This document shows, in pieces, positions 8,962 to 16,716 of a stretch of DNA of 64,000 bases. A program made the translations under genes and the position numbers. The DNA lies in the NCBI RefSeq assembly GCF_002929805.1, contig NZ_PJJM01000099.1, positions 79,746 to 143,745 of the forward strand. The letters are read 5' to 3'. The notes under the pieces are model-generated. The model was not told where the DNA came from. It saw only the letters and a list, made by a program, of their open reading frames with translations, and made no database searches. Source of the stretch: Cryobacterium sp. Y50. GTDB taxonomy: Bacteria; Actinomycetota; Actinomycetes; Actinomycetales; Microbacteriaceae. Numbering within the stretch: the stretch's first letter is position 1; each line of letters opens with the position of its first letter.

Positions 8962-9958
8962 CCCCGCAGCTTTCATCGGACAGATCTTCGTGTTCGCCCT
9001 GCTCGCCGTTTTGGCGGTGTTCGTCATCGTCATTCTGGTGCGCGCCATTCGCATCATTCCGCAGGGCAACGCCGGCGTAGTCGAGCGCCTCGGCAAGTAC
9101 CACAAGACCCTGCTGCCCGGACTGAACCTGCTCGTGCCGTTCGTCGACCGGGTGCGCCCCCTCCTCGATATTCGCGAGCAGGTCGTGTCCTTTCCCCCGC
9201 AACCGGTCATCACCGAGGATAACCTCGTCGTCTCGATCGATACCGTCGTCTATTTTCAGGTGACGGATGCCCGGGCGGCCACCTATGAAATCAACAACTA
9301 CCTCGGCGCGGTCGAGCAGCTCACCACGACCACCCTGCGAAATGTCGTCGGTGGACTGAACCTCGAAGAGGCCCTCACCAGCCGGGACAATATCAACAGC
9401 CAGCTGCGCATCGTGCTCGACGAAGCCACCGGCAAGTGGGGCATTCGCGTCGGCCGAGTTGAACTCAAGGCTATCGAGCCGCCGCACTCCATTCAGGACT
9501 CGATGGAAAAGCAGATGCGTGCCGAACGTGACCGCCGTGCGCTCATCCTCACCGCTGAGGGAACCAAACAGTCCGCGATCCTCACCGCCGAGGGCGCCCG
9601 CCAGGCAGCCATTCTCGAGGCGGAGGGTGACGCCAAGGCTGCCGTGCTACGCGCCCAGGGTGAGGCCGAAGCGATCACAACCGTGTTCAAGGCCATCCAC
9701 GAGGGCGACCCCGACCCCAAGCTGCTGGCGTACCAATACCTGCTGACCCTGCCCAAGCTTGCCGAGGGAAGCGCCAACAAGCTCTGGATCGTTCCGAGTG
9801 AACTCTCCGAGGCGATGAAGGGAATCGGCAGCGCGTTCGGTGCTCAACAAAACGGTGCTCAACAAAGCAGTGCACAGACTGCTGGTGCGTACCCGGCGTC
9901 GGCGGCCAGCGCAGCCACACCGACGGCATCCGCTCCCCCGGTTTCGCCGCAAAGCTAG
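8954..9958 (+). CDS. SPFH/band 7 (stomatin-like) membrane protein
   Basis: This 334-residue protein has one N-terminal membrane helix (about 8-32), then the SPFH domain starting RIIPQGNAGVVERLGKYHKT and containing TTTTLRNVVGGLNLEEALTS, followed by a charged Ala/Glu-rich coiled-coil part with repeats of the form ILTAEGxxQ (about 190-245), and a low-complexity tail rich in Ala, Gln, Ser and Pro. SPFH proteins form membrane microdomain scaffolds. It overlaps nfeD and is followed by the GDPD gene after 3 bases. Its resemblance is to the QmcA/HflK-like group; no protease sits beside it. Confidence 0.9.
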   Translation: MLDPAAFIGQIFVFALLAVLAVFVIVILVRAIRIIPQGNAGVVERLGKYHKTLLPGLNLLVPFVDRVRPLLDIREQVVSFPPQPVITEDNLVVSIDTVVYFQVTDARAATYEINNYLGAVEQLTTTTLRNVVGGLNLEEALTSRDNINSQLRIVLDEATGKWGIRVGRVELKAIEPPHSIQDSMEKQMRAERDRRALILTAEGTKQSAILTAEGARQAAILEAEGDAKAAVLRAQGEAEAITTVFKAIHEGDPDPKLLAYQYLLTLPKLAEGSANKLWIVPSELSEAMKGIGSAFGAQQNGAQQSSAQTAGAYPASAASAATPTASAPPVSPQS

Positions 9959-9961
9959 CCG

Positions 9962-10726
9962 GTGGCGGAAAATGCACGGTCGGTGTTTCTGAGCGGGACG
10001 CAACCGCGGGTGATCGCCCACCGGGGCATGACCCTGGAAGCCCCCGAAAACACGCTGCTTGCTTTCGTGAAGGCGCTCGCGACCGGGGCCACGCATCTCG
10101 AAACCGACGTGCACATTTCACTCGACGGTGTCGCGGTGCTCAGCCACGACCCCGACCTGACGCGACTGGGCCGAGACGTACGCATTGATCAGCTCACCAT
10201 GGTCGAACTCAAACGCATCAGCCTGGGCGAGGGCCAGGGGTTCACGTCGCTCAGCGATGCTCTCGAGACTTTTCCGAACGCACTGTTCAACATTGATATA
10301 AAAACGGATGCCGCGGCCGAGCCGGCCGCACGGGCGATTCTCGACCAGCGGGCTTCGGAACGGGTGCTCGTGACCTCGTTCAACGAACCACGGCGGCAGC
10401 ATGCTCTCAGGCTGCTCCCCGGCGTGGTGTCGTCGGCGTCATCGTCACTCGTGGCCCAGGCGGTCGCCGCGACGAATCTGGGGCTGACCGCCTTGGTTCG
10501 ACGCACACTGCAGGGGTGCGTCGCTGTGCAGGTGCCTGAACGGTTCGGACCGGTGCGCATAGTCACTCCCCGATTCATCGCGATGATGCATCGGATCGAC
10601 GTCGAGGTGCATGTGTGGACCGTCAACGATCCAATCGACATGATTCGACTCCTCGATAGCGGAGTTGACGGCCTCGTCACGGACCGTGCAGATCTAGCCG
10701 TGGCCGCCGTTACTCGCCGAACCTGA
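9962..10726 (+). CDS. Glycerophosphodiester phosphodiesterase family protein
   Basis: This enzyme cleaves glycerophosphodiesters to glycerol 3-phosphate and an alcohol. The 254 residues begin with the GDPD core: RVIAHRGMTLEAPENTLLAF, then ETDVHISLDGVAVLSHDP, giving the HRG catalytic histidine, the metal-binding E/D pair and the second histidine. No signal peptide is present, so it is probably cytoplasmic. The GTG start at 9962 is 3 bases after the SPFH stop, so it is likely the third gene of the nfeD operon. Confidence 0.88.
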   Translation: MAENARSVFLSGTQPRVIAHRGMTLEAPENTLLAFVKALATGATHLETDVHISLDGVAVLSHDPDLTRLGRDVRIDQLTMVELKRISLGEGQGFTSLSDALETFPNALFNIDIKTDAAAEPAARAILDQRASERVLVTSFNEPRRQHALRLLPGVVSSASSSLVAQAVAATNLGLTALVRRTLQGCVAVQVPERFGPVRIVTPRFIAMMHRIDVEVHVWTVNDPIDMIRLLDSGVDGLVTDRADLAVAAVTRRT

Positions 10727-10753
10727 GAGTTATCTCCCAGAACGGGGGGAGCG

Positions 10754-10780
10754 GGAAGGGTAACGCCCAGCTTGATGGTT
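10754..10780 (+). promoter_or_regulatory. Possible SigR-type promoter of rbpA
   Basis: GGAAG at 10754-10758 and GTT at 10778-10780 are 19 bases apart, close to the SigR consensus GGAAT-N18/19-GTT. Streptomyces rbpA is known to be under SigR control, which supports the reading. The fifth base differs from consensus. Confidence 0.45.
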
Positions 10781-10837
10781 TAGAACTGTGAAGGCATCGT
10801 GATCGATCTGTGATTGCGAGCGAGAGGAGACCACACT

Positions 10838-11206
10838 ATGGCTGACCGCAGTTTGCGTGGCATGAGATTGGGCGCACAAAGCCTGCAGAGCGAAGAAGGC
10901 GTCACCTTCTCCCCCCGAGTGGGACACACCTACCGGTGTGAAGCATGCGGACGCGAGACGGTAATGATTTTCTCGGCCGAAGCCGAGGCTCCGGACGAAT
11001 GGGAATGCAAGTACTGCGCACGGACGGCGACTCGGCTCGTCGACTCCATGCCCGTAGTTGTTGACCACTCCGACGAGAAAATTCCTCGGACCCACTGGGA
11101 CATGTTGCTGGAACGTCGCACCAGGGACGAACTCGAAGAGCTGCTCGAAGAGCGCCTCTCGGTATTGCGCCTGCGCCGAGGTGGCCAGCAGAAGATTGGT
11201 GCCTAA
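10838..11206 (+). CDS. rbpA: RNA polymerase-binding protein RbpA
   Basis: RbpA binds the sigma factor and beta' subunit of actinobacterial RNA polymerase and stabilises the open complex. The 122-residue product has the conserved start MADRSLRGMRLGAQS, a four-cysteine zinc ribbon (YRCEACG and WECKYCA) and the C-terminal acidic sigma-interacting helix (RTRDELEELLEERL). AGGAGA at 10825-10830 sits 7 bases before ATG 10838. In Mycobacterium the gene is also next to an lnt-type gene on the opposite strand, as here. Confidence 0.95.
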   Translation: MADRSLRGMRLGAQSLQSEEGVTFSPRVGHTYRCEACGRETVMIFSAEAEAPDEWECKYCARTATRLVDSMPVVVDHSDEKIPRTHWDMLLERRTRDELEELLEERLSVLRLRRGGQQKIGA

Positions 11207-11223
11207 CCGCCCGAAACCCCCGC

Positions 11224-11281
11224 ACGACCCCGCACCAATGTGCTTGTACCCCCGTACTCGTGCTCGTGGTGGCGGGGTCGT
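11224..11281. terminator. Possible bidirectional terminator between rbpA and lnt
   Basis: A 10-base inverted repeat, ACGACCCCGC (11224-11233) and GCGGGGTCGT (11272-11281), lies between the convergent rbpA and lnt genes. The loop is long (38 bases) and no T-run follows, so the call is tentative. Confidence 0.4.
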
Positions 11282-11301
11282 CGTTGGTTAACCGCGAGGA
11301 T

Positions 11302-12828
11302 TCAGGGCTGGCGGTGTCGCCGGGCCGCGCCCAGGCAGAGCACCAGACCGGCCAAGCCCAGACCCGACAGCAACCACTCGATTCCCCGACCGGCCACCAT
11401 GGCCGGCGTAATGGTGTCACTGAGCGGCACAGTCTGTACCATGCTGCCCGCAGTGAAGGTGGCCAAGCTGTCCAGAGTGTCACCGCTGGGTGTGATGATG
11501 GCGCTCGACCCGACCGTGGAGATGTTCACGACGGTGCGACCGGTTTCGATAGCACGTAGCCGGGCAATGGCGAGCTGCTGCACGCTCTCATCGGTGTGCC
11601 CAAAATCGGCATTGTTGGTCTGGGCCAAAATTAGCTGCGCTCCGCTGTCGATCATCTCGTGCACGAGCTGGTCATCGGCGATGTCAAAGCAGATCGCGAT
11701 ACCGGCCAGCACGCCATCGATATCGAAGACGTTGTCGCGGGTGCCGATGCCGTAGTCGCGCCCGATCAGGTCGATCAGCTCCGGTGCGAACGGTCGCCAA
11801 AATGCTCGATCCGGCATATATTCGGCAAACGGCACCGGATGCGCCTTGTCGTAGACGTCGACGGCCCCACGCCCGGCCTCCCAGAGCAGGGAACTGTTGA
11901 AATAGATGTCTTCGGGTTGGGTGATCGTGCCCGTGATGAGCGGAGCATCCATTTCGGTGCTGATGTAGTCGAGTACCTGCGCCGCCGCCGCCGACCGGGT
12001 CGGGTCGATGTCGCTCGCGTTCTCTGGCCAGACCACAAAGTCTACGCTTTCGCCGATCAGCGGCAGGGTGGCCGAGGTGTGGTCTTGCAGAATCTGACCG
12101 GGCGAATTCTCCGCAAACAGTCCGGCGTCGGCGTTGCCTTGCACCGCGGCCAGTCGGGTCGTGCCGCTGGGCAGCGTCGGCCAGGCGGGGATGGCGAGCA
12201 CGAGGGCGACCGCGCCGACCGCCACGGCTGCCCGCAGGGTGTGGGCCAGGTCTGGCTCTCGCAATAGTTGCACGGCGAGGGCGCTCAGCCAGACCACGAT
12301 GAAGCTCAGGCCAGACAGTCCTACCCAGGCGACAAGCGTGCCGAACGGGCTTTCCGACTGCGAGAGCGCGACCCGGCCCCAGGCGAATCCGCCGTAGGGC
12401 CAGACCGCGCTGATCGCCTCTCTGGCCGTCCAGAGCCCGGCCACGATGACCGGAACCAATCCGAGGCGGCCCCAAACACTCGGCCAGATACGTGGCCCGT
12501 GGCGCAGAACGAGCGTGCTGAGGCCGAGGCCGAACGCGAAGAACAGGCTTTGCAATCCACCGAGCGCGAACCACGGAACGAGTCCGAGATACAGCGTGAT
12601 CCAGTAGATGTGGATCAGCCAGAAGGACAGTCCGGCGACCAACCCGACCAGCAGCCCGGTGCCGAGGCTTCGTCCGAGCAGAGCCACGAGCATGAGCGCC
12701 ACGCCGACCGGGGCGAGAAACCACCAGTCCCGGTCCGGAAATCCGGCGTCCAGAATGGCGCCGGCGCCGGCCGCTACCAGAACGGATGCCCACAATGGCA
12801 GGTTGAACGCACGCTCACTTCTCCACAT
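11302..12828 (-). CDS. lnt: Apolipoprotein N-acyltransferase Lnt
   Basis: Lnt adds the third acyl chain to the N-terminal cysteine of lipoproteins. The 508-residue protein has an N-terminal half with about six membrane helices and a C-terminal nitrilase-like domain. The catalytic triad is visible: Glu in VVWPENAS, Lys in YDKAHPVPFAEYMP, Cys in IAICFDIA. The length matches E. coli Lnt (512). ATG 12828 is 7 bases after the helicase stop codon; earlier in-frame starts lie inside the helicase gene. A last C-terminal membrane segment (about 480-500) is present. Confidence 0.9.
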   Translation of the reverse strand: MWRSERAFNLPLWASVLVAAGAGAILDAGFPDRDWWFLAPVGVALMLVALLGRSLGTGLLVGLVAGLSFWLIHIYWITLYLGLVPWFALGGLQSLFFAFGLGLSTLVLRHGPRIWPSVWGRLGLVPVIVAGLWTAREAISAVWPYGGFAWGRVALSQSESPFGTLVAWVGLSGLSFIVVWLSALAVQLLREPDLAHTLRAAVAVGAVALVLAIPAWPTLPSGTTRLAAVQGNADAGLFAENSPGQILQDHTSATLPLIGESVDFVVWPENASDIDPTRSAAAAQVLDYISTEMDAPLITGTITQPEDIYFNSSLLWEAGRGAVDVYDKAHPVPFAEYMPDRAFWRPFAPELIDLIGRDYGIGTRDNVFDIDGVLAGIAICFDIADDQLVHEMIDSGAQLILAQTNNADFGHTDESVQQLAIARLRAIETGRTVVNISTVGSSAIITPSGDTLDSLATFTAGSMVQTVPLSDTITPAMVAGRGIEWLLSGLGLAGLVLCLGAARRHRQP

Positions 12829-12835
12829 GGCTGGT

Positions 12836-15283
12836 TCAGGCCACCGAAGAGTAGGCGACGATGCCGCGACGAATCGAGTCCATGGCCTCGCGTGCGGTCG
12901 GTCCGACATGACCGTCACCCGCGATCGAGAGCTGGTCGAGCAGGTCGATGGTCTGTTTGGTCCAGCGCACGAAATCACCCGCCGCCATTTCGGCTTCGTA
13001 GAGCACGTCGGCGAGTGACGCGCCGTGGGCCCACTTCCACATGGCGAGGCTGAGGCCGACCGCGAGCGGGTTACTGCCGGGTAGTTTATGGTCTCGTTCC
13101 AGGTCGTCGATGCGGCTCCACAGTTCTTGCGTCTCGTCCAGAGCCGGTCGGAACGGTCCCTTGGGCAGGTAACGCGCGTCGATCAGACCCTCCTCGCGGC
13201 GCGGCTCGAACACCAGGGCGCAGGCCATGGCGGCCAAACTGGCGGCGTCGAGGTCTTTCCACAGGCCGCGGCGCAGGGATTCGGCGACAAGTAGATCCCG
13301 TTCGGCGTAGATTCGGCGCAGGATGCGTCCGCTTTCGCTCAACGCGATCGTTCCGCGAACGTCGGATTCGAGGTAGCCGTAGCTGAGCAGAACGTCAGTC
13401 ACCCGGTCGAAGACCCGCGCAATGGCACCGGTGCGTTGGGAGATCTGCTGGCTGAGGGCATCCGTTTGCCGCTTGAGCTTGAACCAGCGCTCAGCCCAGC
13501 GCGAGTGCGCCTCGCGGTCGGGGCAGTGGTGGCAGCCATGGGCGCGCATCTGCTTGCGCAGGCTGGCTACCTCACGCTGCCGTTTGTCGCGCTCCCCCCG
13601 GAGTGAGTTGTCGGCCTTGGTGCCTTCACGCTCGACCTCGGTCAGCCGACGTCGAATCGACGAGTACTCCTCAAAATTGCCGAGGTGGCACGTCATGCTG
13701 GTCTTGAACCCGGACAGGGACTCTTCCTGCTGAAGCACGGAGCGCGCGAGATCGACGACAGCCCGATCGGCCTGGAACTGTGCGAAGGAGGATTCGAGGA
13801 CAGCACGGGTGCGGGCGACGCCGAACTGATCGATCAGGTTGACAGCCATATTGTAGGTCGGCTTGAAACTCGAATTCAGCGGATAGGTACGCCGAGAGGC
13901 CAGCGACGCGACCGACTGCGGGTCCAGACCCTGGGCCCACTGGATGACGGAGTGACCGAGTGTGTCGATGCCGCGACGACCGGCCCGCCCGGTCAGCTGG
14001 GTATATTCCCCCGGCGTGATTGGCACCCTGGCTTCACCGTTGAACTTCTCGAGCTTGTCGAGGACCACGGTGCGCGCCGGCATATTGATACCGAGGGCAA
14101 GGGTTTCGGTTGCGAAAACGGCCTTGACCAGCTTCTTCTGAAACAGTTCCTCGACGACCTCCTTGAACGCGGGCAGCAGGCCGGCATGGTGGGCGGCAAC
14201 ACCGCGTTCGAGGCCGTCGAGCCACTCGAAGTAGCCAAGCACGCCGAGGTCTTCGTCGAGCAGGGTGCGGCACCGATCGTCGACGATCTGGCGGATTTCG
14301 TCGCGCTCGTGTTCCTGGGTCAGGCGCACGCCTGAGCGCAGCACCTGCCGCACGGCCTGGTCGCAGCCGACCCGGCTGAAGATGAAAAAGATCGCGGGCA
14401 GCAGGTGTTTACCGTCGAGCATGCGCACAATGTCACCGCGATCCATGCGCCCAGCATCAAACTGTGGGCGTTGCTTGTCGTGACCGCGAAAGCCGCCGCC
14501 CTGCCGACTGGAACCACGGCCACGACCACCGGCCGAACGCCCACCGGCGTGGGCGAGCCGAACGAGTTCCGGATTGACCCGGTGAGTGCCGATCAAGCCC
14601 GTGGAATCAAAGAGATCGAGCATGTTGTTTTTGACCAGCACGTGCTGTTCAAGGGGAACCGGACGTTCCTCGGAGACGACGACGTCGGTCTCACCGCGCA
14701 CTGCCTGCAACCAGTCCCCGAACTCCTCTGCGTTCGACACGGTGGCGCTGAGCGAGACCATCCGTACCGCCCGCGGCAGATGAATGATCACTTCTTCCCA
14801 GACGGCCCCGCGAAAGCGGTCGGCGAGGTAGTGCACCTCGTCCATCACCACGAAGGCGAGATCGGTCAACAGGTCGGAATCCGCATAGAGCATGTTCCGG
14901 AGCACCTCGGTGGTCATAACAACGATGCGCGCCCCCGGGTTCACATTGCTGTCACCGGTGAGTAACCCGACCTGCTCCGCACCATACTCGGCGACGAACT
15001 CCTGGAACTTCTGATTGCTGAGGGCTTTCATCGGCGCGGTGTAGAACACCTTGGCGCGGAGCTGCTGCATCGCGAGATAGATCGCGAACTCGGCGACGAT
15101 CGTTTTTCCCGCGCCGGTCGGCGCGGCGACGAGCACGCTGTTGCCGGTCTCCAGGCAAGCGCAGGCTTCGCGTTGAAACGGGTCGAGGTCGAATTTCAGA
15201 GCGCCTTCGAAGGCCCGTAGTTTCGGCTGGCTGGTGCGGGTGCGCGCGGCCGAATATCGTTCGGCCGGCGATTGCGTGTGCAT
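12836..15283 (-). CDS. HelY-type DEVH superfamily 2 RNA helicase
   Basis: This 815-residue protein is a SKI2/MTR4-like helicase. It has motif I AAPTGAGKT (residues 53-61), the Ia region TAPMKALSNQKF, the DEVH box in VVMDEVHYLADR, SLSATVSN, and the QLTGRAGRRGID motif VI, then the C-terminal DSHCT-type domain. Actinobacterial HelY has the same layout and lies next to tatC. AAGGA 7 bases upstream supports ATG 15283 over GTG 15286. Role in RNA turnover is inferred from the family. Confidence 0.9.
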   Translation of the reverse strand: MHTQSPAERYSAARTRTSQPKLRAFEGALKFDLDPFQREACACLETGNSVLVAAPTGAGKTIVAEFAIYLAMQQLRAKVFYTAPMKALSNQKFQEFVAEYGAEQVGLLTGDSNVNPGARIVVMTTEVLRNMLYADSDLLTDLAFVVMDEVHYLADRFRGAVWEEVIIHLPRAVRMVSLSATVSNAEEFGDWLQAVRGETDVVVSEERPVPLEQHVLVKNNMLDLFDSTGLIGTHRVNPELVRLAHAGGRSAGGRGRGSSRQGGGFRGHDKQRPQFDAGRMDRGDIVRMLDGKHLLPAIFFIFSRVGCDQAVRQVLRSGVRLTQEHERDEIRQIVDDRCRTLLDEDLGVLGYFEWLDGLERGVAAHHAGLLPAFKEVVEELFQKKLVKAVFATETLALGINMPARTVVLDKLEKFNGEARVPITPGEYTQLTGRAGRRGIDTLGHSVIQWAQGLDPQSVASLASRRTYPLNSSFKPTYNMAVNLIDQFGVARTRAVLESSFAQFQADRAVVDLARSVLQQEESLSGFKTSMTCHLGNFEEYSSIRRRLTEVEREGTKADNSLRGERDKRQREVASLRKQMRAHGCHHCPDREAHSRWAERWFKLKRQTDALSQQISQRTGAIARVFDRVTDVLLSYGYLESDVRGTIALSESGRILRRIYAERDLLVAESLRRGLWKDLDAASLAAMACALVFEPRREEGLIDARYLPKGPFRPALDETQELWSRIDDLERDHKLPGSNPLAVGLSLAMWKWAHGASLADVLYEAEMAAGDFVRWTKQTIDLLDQLSIAGDGHVGPTAREAMDSIRRGIVAYSSVA

Positions 15284-15316
15284 CACGTGATCCTTAACAC
15301 TTGCGACATAGAAGTT

Positions 15317-16120
15317 CTAGCTGGCCCCGAGTCCGAGATCCTTCTCGAACGCGAGCACTTTTTTGGCCGTGCGTCGATCGTGCAGCCATGCGATCCCGTA
15401 GGCGGCAAAGTACAACATGACCATGGGGATCGCGAGAAGGAACATTGACACGACATCGGCCGCGGGGGTGGCGATCGCGGTGAACAACACAATGACCAGA
15501 ATGGCGATCCGCCAGGATTTGATGATGGATGCTGCGCTGATGACACCGGCGAAGTTCAAGAGCACGATGAACACCGGCAAGACGAATGCGATCCCGATGG
15601 CAACGACGAGCTTGAGCACGAAGTCGAAGTACCCCTGGGCGTTGATGAATGCGGAGTCCTCGGTCGGGGCGAAACCCGTCATGAGTTCGACCACGTGCGG
15701 CAGCACGATCCAGCCGGCCGCGCAGCCGGCTAGGAACAACGGGATGGCGGTCAACAAAAAGCCGAAAATGTACTTCTTCTCCGTGCGCGTCAAGCCGGGT
15801 ACGAGGAACGCGAACACCTGGTACAGCCAGACCGGACTGGATACGATCAGACCGACGTAGAGGGAAATCTTCAGCTTCAGGTCAAAGGCGCTCGTAATGT
15901 CGGGGTAGTTGATCTGCGCGTTGCGATGCTGGGCGTTGATGATGGCGTAGATCGGTTCACGCAGCTGGTCCCAGACGAAATCCGAGAGGAACCAACCGGC
16001 GATCGCACCGATCAGGAGGCCAGCGGCGGCTAGGTAGAGGCGCTTACGCAACTCGACCAGATGCTGGCCGAGCGACATTTTGCCTTCAACGGGCGTACGC
16101 CGACGCGTGCGTACCGCCAC
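15317..16120 (-). CDS. tatC: Sec-independent translocase subunit TatC
   Basis: TatC is the receptor for twin-arginine signal peptides. The 267-residue protein has six hydrophobic segments and the conserved cytoplasmic N-terminus MSLGQHLVELRKRL, FAFLVPGLTRTEKKY in the first loop region and later ATPAADVVSMFLLAIPM. GTG 16120 lies 5 bases after the tatA stop codon; an in-frame ATG (MSLGQHL, 16078) is the alternative start. tatA-tatC next to each other form a minimal Tat pair; no tatB was seen. Confidence 0.95.
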   Translation of the reverse strand: MAVRTRRRTPVEGKMSLGQHLVELRKRLYLAAAGLLIGAIAGWFLSDFVWDQLREPIYAIINAQHRNAQINYPDITSAFDLKLKISLYVGLIVSSPVWLYQVFAFLVPGLTRTEKKYIFGFLLTAIPLFLAGCAAGWIVLPHVVELMTGFAPTEDSAFINAQGYFDFVLKLVVAIGIAFVLPVFIVLLNFAGVISAASIIKSWRIAILVIVLFTAIATPAADVVSMFLLAIPMVMLYFAAYGIAWLHDRRTAKKVLAFEKDLGLGAS

Positions 16121-16125
16121 GGTAG

Positions 16126-16368
16126 CTAGGGCTTCGCGGAAGGGTCGATCGGACCCGAGGACTTCGCAGCGTCATCGCCAGTAGAGCCGCCCGACTGGGT
16201 CGGTGCGTTGGGATCGGGATCGACACTGTCGCTCTTGATCTCGCTTTTGAAAATCTTCATCGACTGGCCAAGGCTGCGGGCGAGTCCGGGAAGTTTGGGC
16301 GCACCGAAGAGAAGCAGTACGACGACGAGGATGATCAGAAAATGCCATCCGGTCAGATTTTGCAGCAT
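16126..16368 (-). CDS. tatA: Sec-independent translocase subunit TatA
   Basis: TatA oligomers form the Tat pore. The 80-residue protein has one N-terminal membrane helix (about 6-22), the hinge [15 protein letters not shown], an amphipathic helix, and an acidic, Ser/Pro-rich tail. It directly precedes tatC. Confidence 0.94.
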   Translation of the reverse strand: MLQNLTGWHFLIILVVVLLLFGAPKLPGLARSLGQSMKIFKSEIKSDSVDPDPNAPTQSGGSTGDDAAKSSGPIDPSAKP

Positions 16369-16386
16369 GAGGGCGTGTCCTCTGTG

Positions 16387-16713
16387 TTAGCGGGTAACGT
16401 AGCGGGCGTTCCCTATCAGTTTACCCCGCACGATCCGGCCGTCGCGACGCACCTGACGCCGATGGACGCGTTCCGCTTCGCGCTGCTCGACCTCGTGGCG
16501 CAGTCCCGCAAGATCCATGAAGACGGCTGGCCTGAACTCCTCCGGTCTCGGGCTGACATCCACGTTCAGTGCAGCGACCTGATCGGCCAGGGCTTCGAAC
16601 GCACAAAGAGCGCCGAGGGATTTCCGGTAGAGCCGCAGACCGGACCATACCAACACGGCCAGGGAACCCAGCGTCAGCCCACTCCAGATAAGCAACCAGG
16701 ACCACCACGGCAC
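16387..16713 (-). CDS. Hypothetical membrane-anchored protein
   Basis: This 108-residue protein has one N-terminal hydrophobic segment (about 4-24, starting MPWWSWLLIWSGL) and a charged C-terminal part rich in Arg and Glu, probably helical. No family was recognised. GTG 16713 lies 3 bases after the stop codon of pafBC, and the gene is 18 bases before tatA, so it sits inside the pafBC-tat operon. Similar small membrane proteins occur at this place in other actinobacteria, which suggests it is real, but its role is unknown. Confidence 0.7.
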   Translation of the reverse strand: MPWWSWLLIWSGLTLGSLAVLVWSGLRLYRKSLGALCAFEALADQVAALNVDVSPRPEEFRPAVFMDLAGLRHEVEQREAERVHRRQVRRDGRIVRGKLIGNARYVTR

Positions 16714-16716
16714 CCG

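Noticed and set aside
9490..9700. Repetitive pattern in the SPFH gene as a DNA repeat
   Set aside because: The repeats are at protein level (ILTAEGxxQ heptad-like units of a coiled coil) and the bases vary; this is usual for SPFH proteins.
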